Source of the DNA: Bacteroidota bacterium
GTDB taxonomy: Bacteria > Bacteroidota > Bacteroidia > Chitinophagales > LD1
DNA: 64,000 nucleotides
Assembly: GCA_016722375.1 (NCBI GenBank)
Contig: JADKJG010000006.1
Coordinates: 186,001-250,000 of the forward strand
Direction: 5' to 3'
Shown in pieces: positions 34,669 through 43,019 of this stretch (the stretch's first letter is position 1; each line of letters begins with the position of its first letter). Position numbers and translations under genes: made by a program. The notes under the pieces are model-generated. The model ran no database searches. It was not told where the DNA came from and saw only the letters and a program-made list of their open reading frames with translations.

Positions 34669-35367
34669 TTACTTCTTTACGAGCTCATCTTCTTTTACCT
34701 TGCCATCTTCTAAATGAACCATGCGGCTTAAATAGCCCATCACCTTTTCATCATGTGTAGAGAAAAGAAAAGTGGTCTTCAATTCTTTATTCAACTCTTT
34801 CATTGTTTGAATAATGGCATGCGCATTTTTTGCATCCAAGTTAGCGGTGGGTTCGTCTGCTAAAACCAAGTCGGGGCGTTTCACCATGGCGCGTGCGATG
34901 GCGACGCGCTGCCCTTCACCACCGGATAGCTTACTGGGCTTTTTGTCTGCCATGTTCTGAAGCCCAACCCATTCCAACGCTTCCATCACTGCTTTCTTCC
35001 GCTCAGCACTGCCTTTGTTTTGAAGAATCAAAGAGAACTCTACGTTTTCAAAAACTGTATAAACCGGCAAGAGATTATATACCTGAAAGATAAAGCCGAT
35101 GTGAAGATTTCTCAGCTGGGCAGATTCTTTGTGCGATAGGTTAGAAATGTTTTTCCCCATCACCGTCGCCTTACCTTCCGTAGGGCTATCTAAAGAACCG
35201 ATGATGTTCAGCAAGGTTGTTTTTCCTGAGCCACTAGGCCCCACTAATCCCGAAAACTCTCCTTTAGCAAATTGCAGATTGATATCGCTTAGTGCAGTGA
35301 ACTCTCCTTCGCCAACCGGATAGCGTTTCGTTACATGTTCCAAACTGATAATGCTTTCGTTATTCAT
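34669..35367 (-). CDS. ABC transporter ATP-binding protein, LolD/MacB type
   Basis: This 232-residue ATPase has Walker A in GPSGSGKTTLLN (about residue 41), the Q-loop in FIFQVYNLLPVYTVFENV, the signature LSGGEGQRVAIARA and Walker B/catalytic Glu in LVLADEPTANLD, followed by the switch His in FSTHDEKV. The V-F-Q-x-Y-N-L-L-P sequence is typical of the LolD/MacB subfamily that drives substrate extrusion from the periplasmic side. It partners with the FtsX-type permeases directly downstream. Confidence 0.92.
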   Translation of the reverse strand: MNNESIISLEHVTKRYPVGEGEFTALSDINLQFAKGEFSGLVGPSGSGKTTLLNIIGSLDSPTEGKATVMGKNISNLSHKESAQLRNLHIGFIFQVYNLLPVYTVFENVEFSLILQNKGSAERKKAVMEALEWVGLQNMADKKPSKLSGGEGQRVAIARAMVKRPDLVLADEPTANLDAKNAHAIIQTMKELNKELKTTFLFSTHDEKVMGYLSRMVHLEDGKVKEDELVKK

Positions 35368-35377
35368 AATTCTGGGT

Positions 35378-36523
35378 TTAATGATTATAGACTATCATCA
35401 ACCGGACACCGGGGCCGGAAAATGTATTGACTAATTCGTTTTGCTGAATTCCTATTTGTGTTTTTGGATTATAGTAGGCCATGATATAGCCTGTTACTCT
35501 TTTAAACTGATGTTCGTAATACAAGGTGGAGGATACTCCCTTCGTCTCCCAACTGAAAGCAGTAATGCAAGTTAACCGGTCATCCATTGTAAATGGATAG
35601 GAAATGCTTAATGCAGTAACGTTCACTAAATTTTGAAACCGGAATGGCTTGTAGTCATAAGCAATTAGCAAGTGCTCAGCCATGATGTTCAGTCCGTTTC
35701 CAATTCCGAAAGTATAATCTGTTCCCAGATTCATCAATGTTTGATTAGTTAGAAACTCTACGTCTCTGTATTTATGGATATAGGAAATTTCAAACCACAA
35801 CCCTACCACCACATCCCACTTTCCATCTAAACCTACCCGGTCTTCCTGAATATATGGATAAGGTGTTATTCCGGCAATGTTGTGCGAGTTGGCAGTTCGG
35901 CGATGATAAGACAACGCCATCTCACCACGTGGAACCGGATACTGCGCCCGACCGCCAAACTCAGGAATCCATTTACTGGTCTTTACCGCATCAAATCCAC
36001 GGGGTTTTTCATTTGCATACAACACCCAGAACCAGAGATTAGCATTGTTCTTAAAATAATAACGACCAAGCAGGGCATTCACCCCGTTCGTCAATTGCAA
36101 TGGATCCCGCGGGTCAATCTGATTGAACCACTGCATAGGTCGCAACAAAGTAGCAGAACCAAAATCAATCTTTTGCAAACCCATCCTCAACTCAAACTGA
36201 CGACTCGTATATCGCGCCCAAACCCGATAAGGCAAAACATTTCCGCTGAACGTAGCAGAATCTACCGGTATAAACGACAGCCCCAGATTGATATTGGCAG
36301 AAGCCTCTATATACAAACGTTTGAACGTGTCTATTCGAAAATCGAAATTCAGTTCCGGGATGTAGCGCACTCCGATAAATGCTTGCCGGTCTGCCAAGGG
36401 ACTGTAACTTCCCAAAGCGGATACCTGACCTTCGAAAGAAACTTTGTTGGGTTCATATTGAGCTTTAATAAACAAAGCAATCATCATGAGAGAAATTAAA
36501 AATAGACAACGCAATCTGTACAC
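35378..36523 (-). CDS. Predicted outer-membrane porin-like protein
   Basis: This 381-residue protein has a signal peptide (MYRLRCLFLISLMMIALFIKAQ) and many amphipathic beta strands, such as NFDFRIDTFKRLYIEASANI and RVWARYTSRQFELRMGLQKI, and a C-terminal strand PGVRLMIVYNH. That is the pattern of a 14-18-stranded outer-membrane barrel. It is encoded with an ABC exporter and a LolA-like protein, so it could be the outer-membrane exit or insertion site of that system. Family not named with certainty. Confidence 0.72.
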   Translation of the reverse strand: MYRLRCLFLISLMMIALFIKAQYEPNKVSFEGQVSALGSYSPLADRQAFIGVRYIPELNFDFRIDTFKRLYIEASANINLGLSFIPVDSATFSGNVLPYRVWARYTSRQFELRMGLQKIDFGSATLLRPMQWFNQIDPRDPLQLTNGVNALLGRYYFKNNANLWFWVLYANEKPRGFDAVKTSKWIPEFGGRAQYPVPRGEMALSYHRRTANSHNIAGITPYPYIQEDRVGLDGKWDVVVGLWFEISYIHKYRDVEFLTNQTLMNLGTDYTFGIGNGLNIMAEHLLIAYDYKPFRFQNLVNVTALSISYPFTMDDRLTCITAFSWETKGVSSTLYYEHQFKRVTGYIMAYYNPKTQIGIQQNELVNTFSGPGVRLMIVYNH

Positions 36524-36529
36524 CGTCGC

Positions 36530-37117
36530 CTACTTTTTTGTTAATATTCCATGGGAAAAGAAGTTCGTCAGTTCCGTAGTTATTTCCCGTCCATTCTTAA
36601 ACATTCTAAGCAGCCGATCATCCATCATCTTCGCCTGCAAATCATCCAAAATGTATAGGATAAACTCCGGCTTAATTTCCTTTCTAATCCATCCCTTCTT
36701 CTGAGCCACCTTAAAATCCTTGATATATTTTTTCCGCACCTTCTGGCTAAAATCATCCAGATGCTTTTTCAGTGTCGGGTTTCGGTTTTGAAAAATATCC
36801 TTCACGAACTCCTTACTTATCTCGTGCGTACTATTTTGCTTCATCGCAATCATCTGCTCCACCTTTTGCGCATAGGGAATGTCCTGTCTCATAATCGAGC
36901 GATACTGCGACATCCCCTTCTCCATAATCTCAAATAAAATCACTTCGGCCACCGCCTCCTTATTGCTGAATAGACGATAAAACGTCATCTTGCTTACCCC
37001 CGCCTCACAGCATATCTCCTCTACCGTGACCCGTCGCATCCCGTGTTTCATAAACAGGCTACTTGCTGTGTGTACGATCTTTTCTTCGCTGCTCTTATTT
37101 TTCAAATCGTTTTTCAA
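36530..37117 (-). CDS. TetR/AcrR family transcriptional regulator
   Basis: This 195-residue regulator has an N-terminal TetR helix-turn-helix (about residues 12-58: IVHTASSLFMKHGMRRVTVE, EICCEAGVSKMTFYRLFSNK) and a helical ligand-binding domain. It is the first gene of the export operon, so it probably controls its own operon. A palindromic candidate site lies upstream at 37141-37182. Confidence 0.9.
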   Translation of the reverse strand: MKNDLKNKSSEEKIVHTASSLFMKHGMRRVTVEEICCEAGVSKMTFYRLFSNKEAVAEVILFEIMEKGMSQYRSIMRQDIPYAQKVEQMIAMKQNSTHEISKEFVKDIFQNRNPTLKKHLDDFSQKVRKKYIKDFKVAQKKGWIRKEIKPEFILYILDDLQAKMMDDRLLRMFKNGREITTELTNFFSHGILTKK

Positions 37118-37140
37118 GGTCCACCATATAATTCGGACAT

Positions 37141-37182
37141 AATGTTACGAAAAATGTTTATAAAGATCAAAATAGTAACATT
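37141..37182. promoter_or_regulatory. Candidate TetR operator
   Basis: AATGTTAC (37141-37148) and GTAACATT (37175-37182) are perfect inverted arms 24-58 bases upstream of the TetR start. The remaining 250 bases up to the insertion sequence show no gene. TetR proteins usually bind such dyads overlapping their own promoters. Confidence 0.5.
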
Positions 37183-37452
37183 TGTTAGTGAATGAATTGT
37201 CATGATTGAGACCGATTGACGACATGAATACGCCCAATCTGAGCCACGAATAGAATGATGTCCCCATGTTTTCAATCAAATAATGATGTCTGTTGAATTG
37301 GGCGCCTAATCTTTATCCCATTCAAGGCTTTTTGGTATAATTCTTCCAATTTTGAAAAGAGATTTCCTTGTGCCTCCTCTATTCCAGTATTTATCCTTTC
37401 CAAAATCTATTTGCTAAAACAAAGTGTGCCTACATTAGACCTCTTTCCAAAA

Positions 37453-37794
37453 TCAAATAGGCTTAGTTAGTAAGTTAGCAATAGCCGCGATTAGGTTGAG
37501 CCGCAATTTGAACCTTCTTCTTCTGTTTCGATATTTTTCAGCCAGTATTCTGAATATTTTGAGTTTTCGGATGATATTCTCGATAGCCACCCTGCTGGAG
37601 GATATCCGTTGGTTTCTTTGTTTATCTGTTTTGGTAAGCGGATTTTTCTTGCTTCTTTTCTTTGGTATTTCGGTATTGGGATGTGCCTTTTGTAATCCTT
37701 GGTATCCGGTATCTACTTCTGCGGTTATGGTAGGATGGATGGGTGTTTGGCTTTGTTTATACAGCTTGTAATCATGCTTGCGTCCATTTCCCAC
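37453..37794 (-). CDS. IS5 family transposase, C-terminal part (second frame)
   Basis: This part carries the end of the DDE domain: EVDTGYQGLQKAHPNTEIP (second Asp) and RVAIENIIRKLKIFRILAEK, with the catalytic Glu in the RxxIExxI(R/K)xLK motif. The native upstream join reads QIIADQNTRQIVCTEVGNGR, in this frame. It needs two frame changes from the upstream ORF, one at a run of eight T (37887-37894) and one at about 37855-37865. Confidence 0.82.
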   Translation of the reverse strand: MGNGRKHDYKLYKQSQTPIHPTITAEVDTGYQGLQKAHPNTEIPKKRSKKNPLTKTDKQRNQRISSSRVAIENIIRKLKIFRILAEKYRNRRRRFKLRLNLIAAIANLLTKPI

Positions 37795-38287
37795 TTCGGT
37801 GCAAACAATCTGTCGGGTATTTTGGTCTGCTATTATCTGTGATTTTAAGGTGTGTCTTTTCTTTTACCTGAGTAATAACGCCGCTGTTTTTTTTAGGTCG
37901 CTCAATAGGGGTTTCCGTCACATCTATCCAGACTAGCTCAAACTTATTTTCCGGACGGGTAAGTACCTTTTTGCCGGGCAAATGAAACCGGGGATCGTTG
38001 ATGAGCTTATGCTCCGTATCCATAATTATTTTGCAAACCGCCGATTCACTAATGTCATAGGTAACGCCAATATGGAACATCGTTCGATACTCCCTGTAAT
38101 ACATCAGGAGCATCAAAACCTTGTCCTCTAAACTTAATTTGGAAGCCACTCCACGGCTTGGGTGCTTTCTTGCTTTTGCATTTGCCTCTTCTAGAGCCTG
38201 CACCATCAGATGAAACACCTCTCGGGTGACTCCTGTACTACGTTTAAACTGTGCCTTTGGCTGTTTTTGAATAATTGCCCATCGCAT
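37772..38287 (-). CDS. IS5 family transposase, N-terminal part
   Basis: This 171-residue ORF has the helix-turn-helix of DDE endonucleases (SLEDKVLMLLMYYREYRTMF, YDISESAVCKIIMDTEHKLI) and the first catalytic Asp in LVWIDVTETPIERPKKN. At the A8 run (complement of 37887-37894) the frame should switch to give QRRYYSGK and so on. Such A-runs are common programmed frameshift sites in IS elements, so the first shift may be functional; the second shift about 30 bases later suggests mutation or sequencing error. Confidence 0.82.
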   Translation of the reverse strand: MRWAIIQKQPKAQFKRSTGVTREVFHLMVQALEEANAKARKHPSRGVASKLSLEDKVLMLLMYYREYRTMFHIGVTYDISESAVCKIIMDTEHKLINDPRFHLPGKKVLTRPENKFELVWIDVTETPIERPKKNSGVITQVKEKTHLKITDNSRPKYPTDCLHRSGKWTQA

Positions 38288-38494
38288 GAAGCAAAGAAAT
38301 TATCAAACTTCTGTTTTTCCACAATTCAATCAACAGAACACATAGTCTAGTGTACTTATTTTTAGAATAAACCCATTTTGGAAAGAAGTCTATTCTCCCA
38401 ATAGCAAGTGAAAATTATTTCATATAGAGTTGGGGGCGGAACACTTCAATAGCTTATTCACCGGTTTTTACACCTCTGTCAAAATGAACCGATA

Positions 38495-38704
38495 AAAACA
38501 CGTTCTGTTTGCATCAAAACAGATTCTAGTTCCGTTGAAACACGTACCATTCTCATCGAAACGCGTTCTATTTGCATAAAGACAGATGCCGTTTGCACTC
38601 AAACCTTATCTATTCGCACCAAAACAGATGACGTTTGCGCCAAAACGTCTCGCGTTTGTATACAAACGCGAAAGATTTTGCTTCAAATAGCCTCTGTTTG
38701 CATC
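38495..38704. repeat. Ten tandem 21-bp repeats, consensus AAAACAGNTNCNGTTTGCAYC-like
   Basis: Ten consecutive units of exactly 21 bases run from 38495 to 38704, with partial units on either side. Units vary at many positions but keep (A/G)AAAC at the start and TTTGCA(T/C)C at the end. Units 8-9 create a perfect 20-base palindrome CGCGTTTGTATACAAACGCG at 38651-38670. Not coding as far as I can see. The rest of 38393-39052 holds no gene. Period equals that of the unrelated array at 13903-14070. Confidence 0.85.
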
Positions 38705-39052
38705 GAAATGGATAAAAACAAGAACCTTCGGCCTTATTTGTACAGATAGGTGATTCGCGATGAATATCCTGTTTTGCCATCATTTTTCTCCTAAAAGCTG
38801 ATTTTATCCGATTTATAAACTCTTCCTTTTCTTATAGAAATTCAATATTTCATATAAGGAGATTCGATTTCCATTCCTAGAACGGAATAATTCTTATTGG
38901 TAAATGGTTTCATGCCAATATAGTCTGAATAATCTCTAAAACTACGTCATAGAAACTGATTAGTCCAGAATTTGATAAGTATATTATGGTATTGAGATTA
39001 GTTGAATACGTGAATTCAAAAGCAGACCCTTAATGCAAAACGTGGGTATCAG

Positions 39053-41266
39053 TTATTGGACTATTTTATAGATATAAGCTCCCTGCTCTGCTACATTCCA
39101 ATACTTGATTTTTAGTCGCTCACAGTCTTTCTTCCAATAGTTGATTCGCCACCATTTATTAGTGCCGTCGAAAATTACTTCTTTAAAATTTACCACCTTC
39201 TTTAAATCATCCAAGTATATTTTCTGATCCCCAGTCAGAACTAGCATATCTACTGTTAAACGGCTTTGCAAAGGTTCATTCAAATGTTTGATTTCCGAAT
39301 CTACGATGAGTACCTTTTTCCCTTCAAACAAATGTAATGTCCCGAAGTCCAAACGAATTCTATTATTTTTTTCGATGACTACCCTCTCGGCGCCCGTCCA
39401 CCACCAATGCGGCAGAATATGAAAGGACAGGGAGCTTTTGTTCAGTAATAATTTCTCATGAATATCATTAATTATTCTCTTCTCTGAGATAAACGACATT
39501 GCCTTCTCTTTTGGAACTGAATACACAACCACCTCTTTTGTCAGACCTCTTTCTATATCGTGGTTAGCTTGAATTGCACATATCATCCACAACATTATCA
39601 GCGATGCAAGTATAAGTTTTGGCTTGCGCGCCACTTCAAAACAGAGAATAAAAACAAAAAACAGATACATCAGCAACATTTGTATGGAGCTGATGCTAAT
39701 GCCTTTTGTCACGGCATAAGGGATTTGCTGAAAAGCAAAGATGAACCGATTGAGCTCGTGCAAAAGGAAATTGAAAATGCCGGTGGCGAGATCTGATAGT
39801 AAGGCTACTTTAGAGAATGCTAACAATCCGGTACCAGCGTAAATAATAAAACTACTCATCGGTATCACCACTAGGTTGGCTATTAAAAATAAATTTGGGA
39901 ACTGATGAAAATAATATAGGCTGAGAGGAGCCGTTGCTATTTGCGCAGCTAATGATACGGCGACAATTTTCCAAGTGGCATCTAGGAGATTCAAACTCGC
40001 CCATTTCAAATCGTATCGGATAAAGGCATTTGCTTTTTGGAAAAGATTTTTCCGCAAAACATATTTCGGTTGATGCGAAGAACCGATGAGAAGGAGTGCC
40101 GAGATTTTAGGATATAGGTACACAATACCAATCACGGCAAGATAACTCAACTGAAAACCAATCTCAGTGATGATGTAGGGATTAAAAAGCATTAGTATGA
40201 CAGCGCTGGCAGCTATGGTGTTATATGTATTGGTATGCCGAACAAAGGTTTTACCTATTTGAAGAATAGAAAACATGGTGGCAGCGCGCAACACTGAGGG
40301 ACTTAGCCCCGTAAGGAATGCATAGAACCATATAAAGAGAATAATAGCTATTGCTTTCCCTGTTCTCCATTTCCCCCCAAAACCATCCATTTCGCTCAGC
40401 AGCCAATTCAACATCACAAAAACTATTCCCACATGCAAACCACTGACACACAACACATGTAGTACCCCGGAACCGGCGTAAGCGCTCATCACCTCTCCGC
40501 TCATGTCATCGCGATAGCCTAATAAGATGGCTGATGCGACAGCCATATCATTCGGGTCGCCGACATGTTTTTGGATGATTTGAAGAAAATAATTCCGCAT
40601 ACGGTAAACATTTGTGTAAAATGAATTCCCCGCTTCATGTTGTAATAATTTCCATTGCCCTGAAACTAGATAGGATTGATGAAACACATTTTGAAACGCT
40701 TGGTACCGCTTCAGGTTGAACTCTTCCGGGTTCTTCGGAGGTTCTACTTCCTTGATTCCACCACTCACTATTAATTCATCTCCGTAAGCCAATTTCATGC
40801 TAGAAGAATCTTTAGTGAACGTCAACATCATTTTGCCCATAGCCAGCGAACTTTGATTTTCATTCACCACTTCGATAACTTTTGCAATGGCCCGAACTAC
40901 GTTTTCGCGCACTTGAGGCGGTTTGTTGATGATAACGACAATCGAACTCTCCGGTTTTATCATCTTACTGAAGTAGCTTGCGGAGTTTAACTCGGTGCGT
41001 AGCATAGCGAGGATAAAACCTAGGCTAATGAATAATGAATTTAGGGAAATCCCATTTAATATTCTGAATCGGTGAGCTAGATGAACGTCCTCTGTTTGGT
41101 GGATCAGGAGTACGACACTAAATGCAATCCAAAATATGATGTTGGCCCCAACAAGGAGCGTAGGGGTCAAAACAAAAAAGGCTGACAAAAATATTTTTAT
41201 GAGAATTCCTGCTATTAGTGCAATAGCAATTCGCAACATAGGTACCTCGTTCCAAAAGGATCTCAT
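39053..41266 (-). CDS. comEC: ComEC/Rec2-family competence membrane protein
   Basis: This protein of about 737 residues starts at Met 41266 (MRSFWNEVPMLRIAIALIAG), the second of two possible starts. It has an N-terminal DUF4131-like region with two helices, an OB-like domain, and the competence channel with many helices, diagnosed by LLGYRDDMSGEVMSAYAGSG and HVLCVSGLHVGIVFVMLNWL. ComEC carries transforming DNA across the inner membrane. The C-terminal 150 residues look like a shrunken metallo-beta-lactamase domain without an HxHxDH motif. comF lies 1.7 kb away, supporting natural transformation. Confidence 0.88.
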   Translation of the reverse strand: MRSFWNEVPMLRIAIALIAGILIKIFLSAFFVLTPTLLVGANIIFWIAFSVVLLIHQTEDVHLAHRFRILNGISLNSLFISLGFILAMLRTELNSASYFSKMIKPESSIVVIINKPPQVRENVVRAIAKVIEVVNENQSSLAMGKMMLTFTKDSSSMKLAYGDELIVSGGIKEVEPPKNPEEFNLKRYQAFQNVFHQSYLVSGQWKLLQHEAGNSFYTNVYRMRNYFLQIIQKHVGDPNDMAVASAILLGYRDDMSGEVMSAYAGSGVLHVLCVSGLHVGIVFVMLNWLLSEMDGFGGKWRTGKAIAIILFIWFYAFLTGLSPSVLRAATMFSILQIGKTFVRHTNTYNTIAASAVILMLFNPYIITEIGFQLSYLAVIGIVYLYPKISALLLIGSSHQPKYVLRKNLFQKANAFIRYDLKWASLNLLDATWKIVAVSLAAQIATAPLSLYYFHQFPNLFLIANLVVIPMSSFIIYAGTGLLAFSKVALLSDLATGIFNFLLHELNRFIFAFQQIPYAVTKGISISSIQMLLMYLFFVFILCFEVARKPKLILASLIMLWMICAIQANHDIERGLTKEVVVYSVPKEKAMSFISEKRIINDIHEKLLLNKSSLSFHILPHWWWTGAERVVIEKNNRIRLDFGTLHLFEGKKVLIVDSEIKHLNEPLQSRLTVDMLVLTGDQKIYLDDLKKVVNFKEVIFDGTNKWWRINYWKKDCERLKIKYWNVAEQGAYIYKIVQ

Positions 41267-41399
41267 GGATAATATTGTAAACGAAATGTACGAATAAATT
41301 ACAAATGAAACGCCGAAAGAAAAGGTATTTCGCAAGGAGCTAAAGGCGGAGAGAAATATTCTCCGCGTTTTGATGCGAAACCCATTTTAACTAACCTTT

Positions 41400-41407
41400 T
41401 ATCTTTG
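41400..41407 (+). promoter_or_regulatory. -7 promoter box of the SRPBCC gene
   Basis: TATCTTTG matches TAnnTTTG and lies only eight bases before the ATG at 41415, implying a nearly leaderless transcript. No TTG box at the standard distance. Confidence 0.45.
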
Positions 41408-41414
41408 TGTTTCT

Positions 41415-41849
41415 ATGAAACAGCTTATCACACAAATCGAAATCAATGCATCCGCTGAAGAGATTTGGAATATCCTCACCGACTTCGATAAATATCCTGA
41501 ATGGAATCCGATGATTCGAGAACTATCGGGGAATGTAATCCCCGGCGAAACGATAGAAGTGATTTTGCAGCAGCCCGGTGGAAGCACCATGAAGTTTGCC
41601 CCGGTAGTGAAGACATTTGTGAAGAACAAACAATTTTCCTGGAAAGGAAAGCTGTTTGTCAGTGGCTTGTTTGATGGAGAGCATCAATTCATACTACAAC
41701 GGCAATCTGAAAACAAAACCATTTTTATTCATCGCGAGGACTTTTCCGGTATGTTGATTCCGCTGTTTGGCCAAATGATAGAGACCAAAACTCGGCAAGG
41801 CTTTGAATTGATGAATCAGAAATTGAAGGAGAGGGCCGAGACCCGGTAA
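41415..41849 (+). CDS. SRPBCC (START/polyketide-cyclase-like) domain protein
   Basis: This 144-residue soluble protein has the helix-grip fold of the polyketide cyclase/dehydrase type, recognised by IEINASAEEIWNILTDFDKY and PEWNPMIRELSGNVIPGETI. Such domains bind hydrophobic ligands in a deep pocket; substrate not predictable. It is convergent with the DUF3467 gene, with a two-base gap. Confidence 0.85.
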   Translation: MKQLITQIEINASAEEIWNILTDFDKYPEWNPMIRELSGNVIPGETIEVILQQPGGSTMKFAPVVKTFVKNKQFSWKGKLFVSGLFDGEHQFILQRQSENKTIFIHREDFSGMLIPLFGQMIETKTRQGFELMNQKLKERAETR

Positions 41850-41851
41850 TA

Positions 41852-42157
41852 TTAGGCTTGAGCTGTTGGCCCAAAGTTCATCGGCATCATGGGCTGTTCT
41901 CTTTCTACAATGGTTCCGAATTGCTGCTCGTATTTCTTTACGTTATCAATCATAGCCTTCATCAATCGCTTGGCATGCTCTGGTGTCAGTACAATTCTCG
42001 ATTTAACCTTCGCCTTGGGTACGCCGGGCATGACTCGGACGAAATCAATCACAAACTCCTGCGGAGAATGAGAGATGATGGCCAGATTGGAATAAATACC
42101 TTCTGACTGATCTTCGGGCAATTCGATATTGAGTTGTTGATTTTGCTTTTCGTCCAT
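41852..42157 (-). CDS. DUF3467 domain-containing protein
   Basis: This 101-residue soluble protein is recognised as DUF3467 by YSNLAIISHSPQEFVIDFVR and KSRIVLTPEHAKRLMKAMID. Its function is unknown; the fold is reported to be small and beta-rich with a C-terminal helix. Complete and of normal length. No partner gene in the same direction. Confidence 0.88.
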   Translation of the reverse strand: MDEKQNQQLNIELPEDQSEGIYSNLAIISHSPQEFVIDFVRVMPGVPKAKVKSRIVLTPEHAKRLMKAMIDNVKKYEQQFGTIVEREQPMMPMNFGPTAQA

Positions 42158-42288
42158 GATTTTTTATTGAGGTGCAAAGGTGGAAATAATTTTCATTTAA
42201 CAGATTAAATGAAGTGTTTCAGGCTATTGGGGTAGCAAGAATCTTTTACATTTATCTATAAATAACGTAAACAGATTTTTAGATCATT

Positions 42289-43014
42289 ATGCTTTCACAT
42301 ATCAATCTACGACAGCTTATTTTTATTGACATTGAAACCGTGCCCCAATTTTCATCCTTTTCGGAATTGAGTCCAACCATGAAAGAGTTGTGGGCGATTA
42401 AACACGCGCACTTCAAAGCAGAGAACGAAACGCCGGAAGATGGATATCTGAAGCGGGCGGGTGTCTATGCTGAGTTTGCCAAAATCGTTTGTATTTCTAC
42501 CGGATTCTTTCACGTAGATAAAAACGAAAAGACTTTTAGACTAAAATCCTTTTTTGGAAATGACGAAAAGGAAATGCTTCAATCCTTTGTTGATATGCTT
42601 CGCAGCTTCGGCAATCCTTATAAATTTCATTTCTGCGGACACAATATTCGGGAATTTGACCTCCCTTTTATTTGTCGCCGACTGCTAATTCACCAATTCG
42701 ACCTTCCTGAAATGATTGACTATTCGGGCAAGCGTCCTTGGGAGACTTTTGATGTGGATACACTCCAGCTCTGGAAATTCGGTGACTATAAACATTACAC
42801 TTCTCTTCGCTTGCTAGCAGAGATTTTAGATATTCCCACTCCTAAAGACGACATAGATGGCAAAGATGTTTGTCGGGTTTATTGGCAGGAACAAAATCTT
42901 CCGCGTATTATGGAGTATTGCCAGAAAGATGTAGTGACGGTTGCTCGATTATTGCAACGCTTTAAGGGCGAAAAACAAATATTAAGCGATGAAGACCTGG
43001 TTGTAGTGAAATAA
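42289..43014 (+). CDS. DEDD-type 3'-5' exonuclease, PolB-like
   Basis: This 241-residue protein has all three exonuclease motifs: Exo I FIDIETVPQFS (Asp and Glu), Exo II HNIREFDLPFICRRL (Asp) and Exo III YCQKDVVTVARLL (Tyr and Asp). It resembles the standalone exonuclease family related to the proofreading domain of B-family DNA polymerases. It is separated from comF by only a few bases, so the pair is co-transcribed, and a role in handling incoming or damaged single-stranded DNA is possible. Confidence 0.85.
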   Translation: MLSHINLRQLIFIDIETVPQFSSFSELSPTMKELWAIKHAHFKAENETPEDGYLKRAGVYAEFAKIVCISTGFFHVDKNEKTFRLKSFFGNDEKEMLQSFVDMLRSFGNPYKFHFCGHNIREFDLPFICRRLLIHQFDLPEMIDYSGKRPWETFDVDTLQLWKFGDYKHYTSLRLLAEILDIPTPKDDIDGKDVCRVYWQEQNLPRIMEYCQKDVVTVARLLQRFKGEKQILSDEDLVVVK

Positions 43015-43019
43015 ATGTG

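Larger units (their letters stand above)
37436..38392 (-). mobile_element. IS5-type insertion sequence, about 955 bp
   Basis: The left terminal inverted repeat GACCTCTTTCCAAAATC (from 37438) matches the right end read on the minus strand, GACTTCTTTCCAAAATGG (from 38390), with one mismatch over the first 15 bases. TA lies on both sides (37436-37437 and 38391-38392), fitting a TA target duplication. The element carries one transposase gene split into two frames. No copy elsewhere in the window. Confidence 0.85.

Noticed and set aside
36530..37117. Drug-efflux (AcrR) system call for the downstream ABC operon
   Set aside because: The LolA-like carrier and FtsX permeases fit lipid or lipoprotein export better than small-drug efflux; a MacB-like role remains possible.
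38495..38704. CRISPR array or coding repeat
   Set aside because: Same reasons as for the first array; no long frame with consistent codons was seen.
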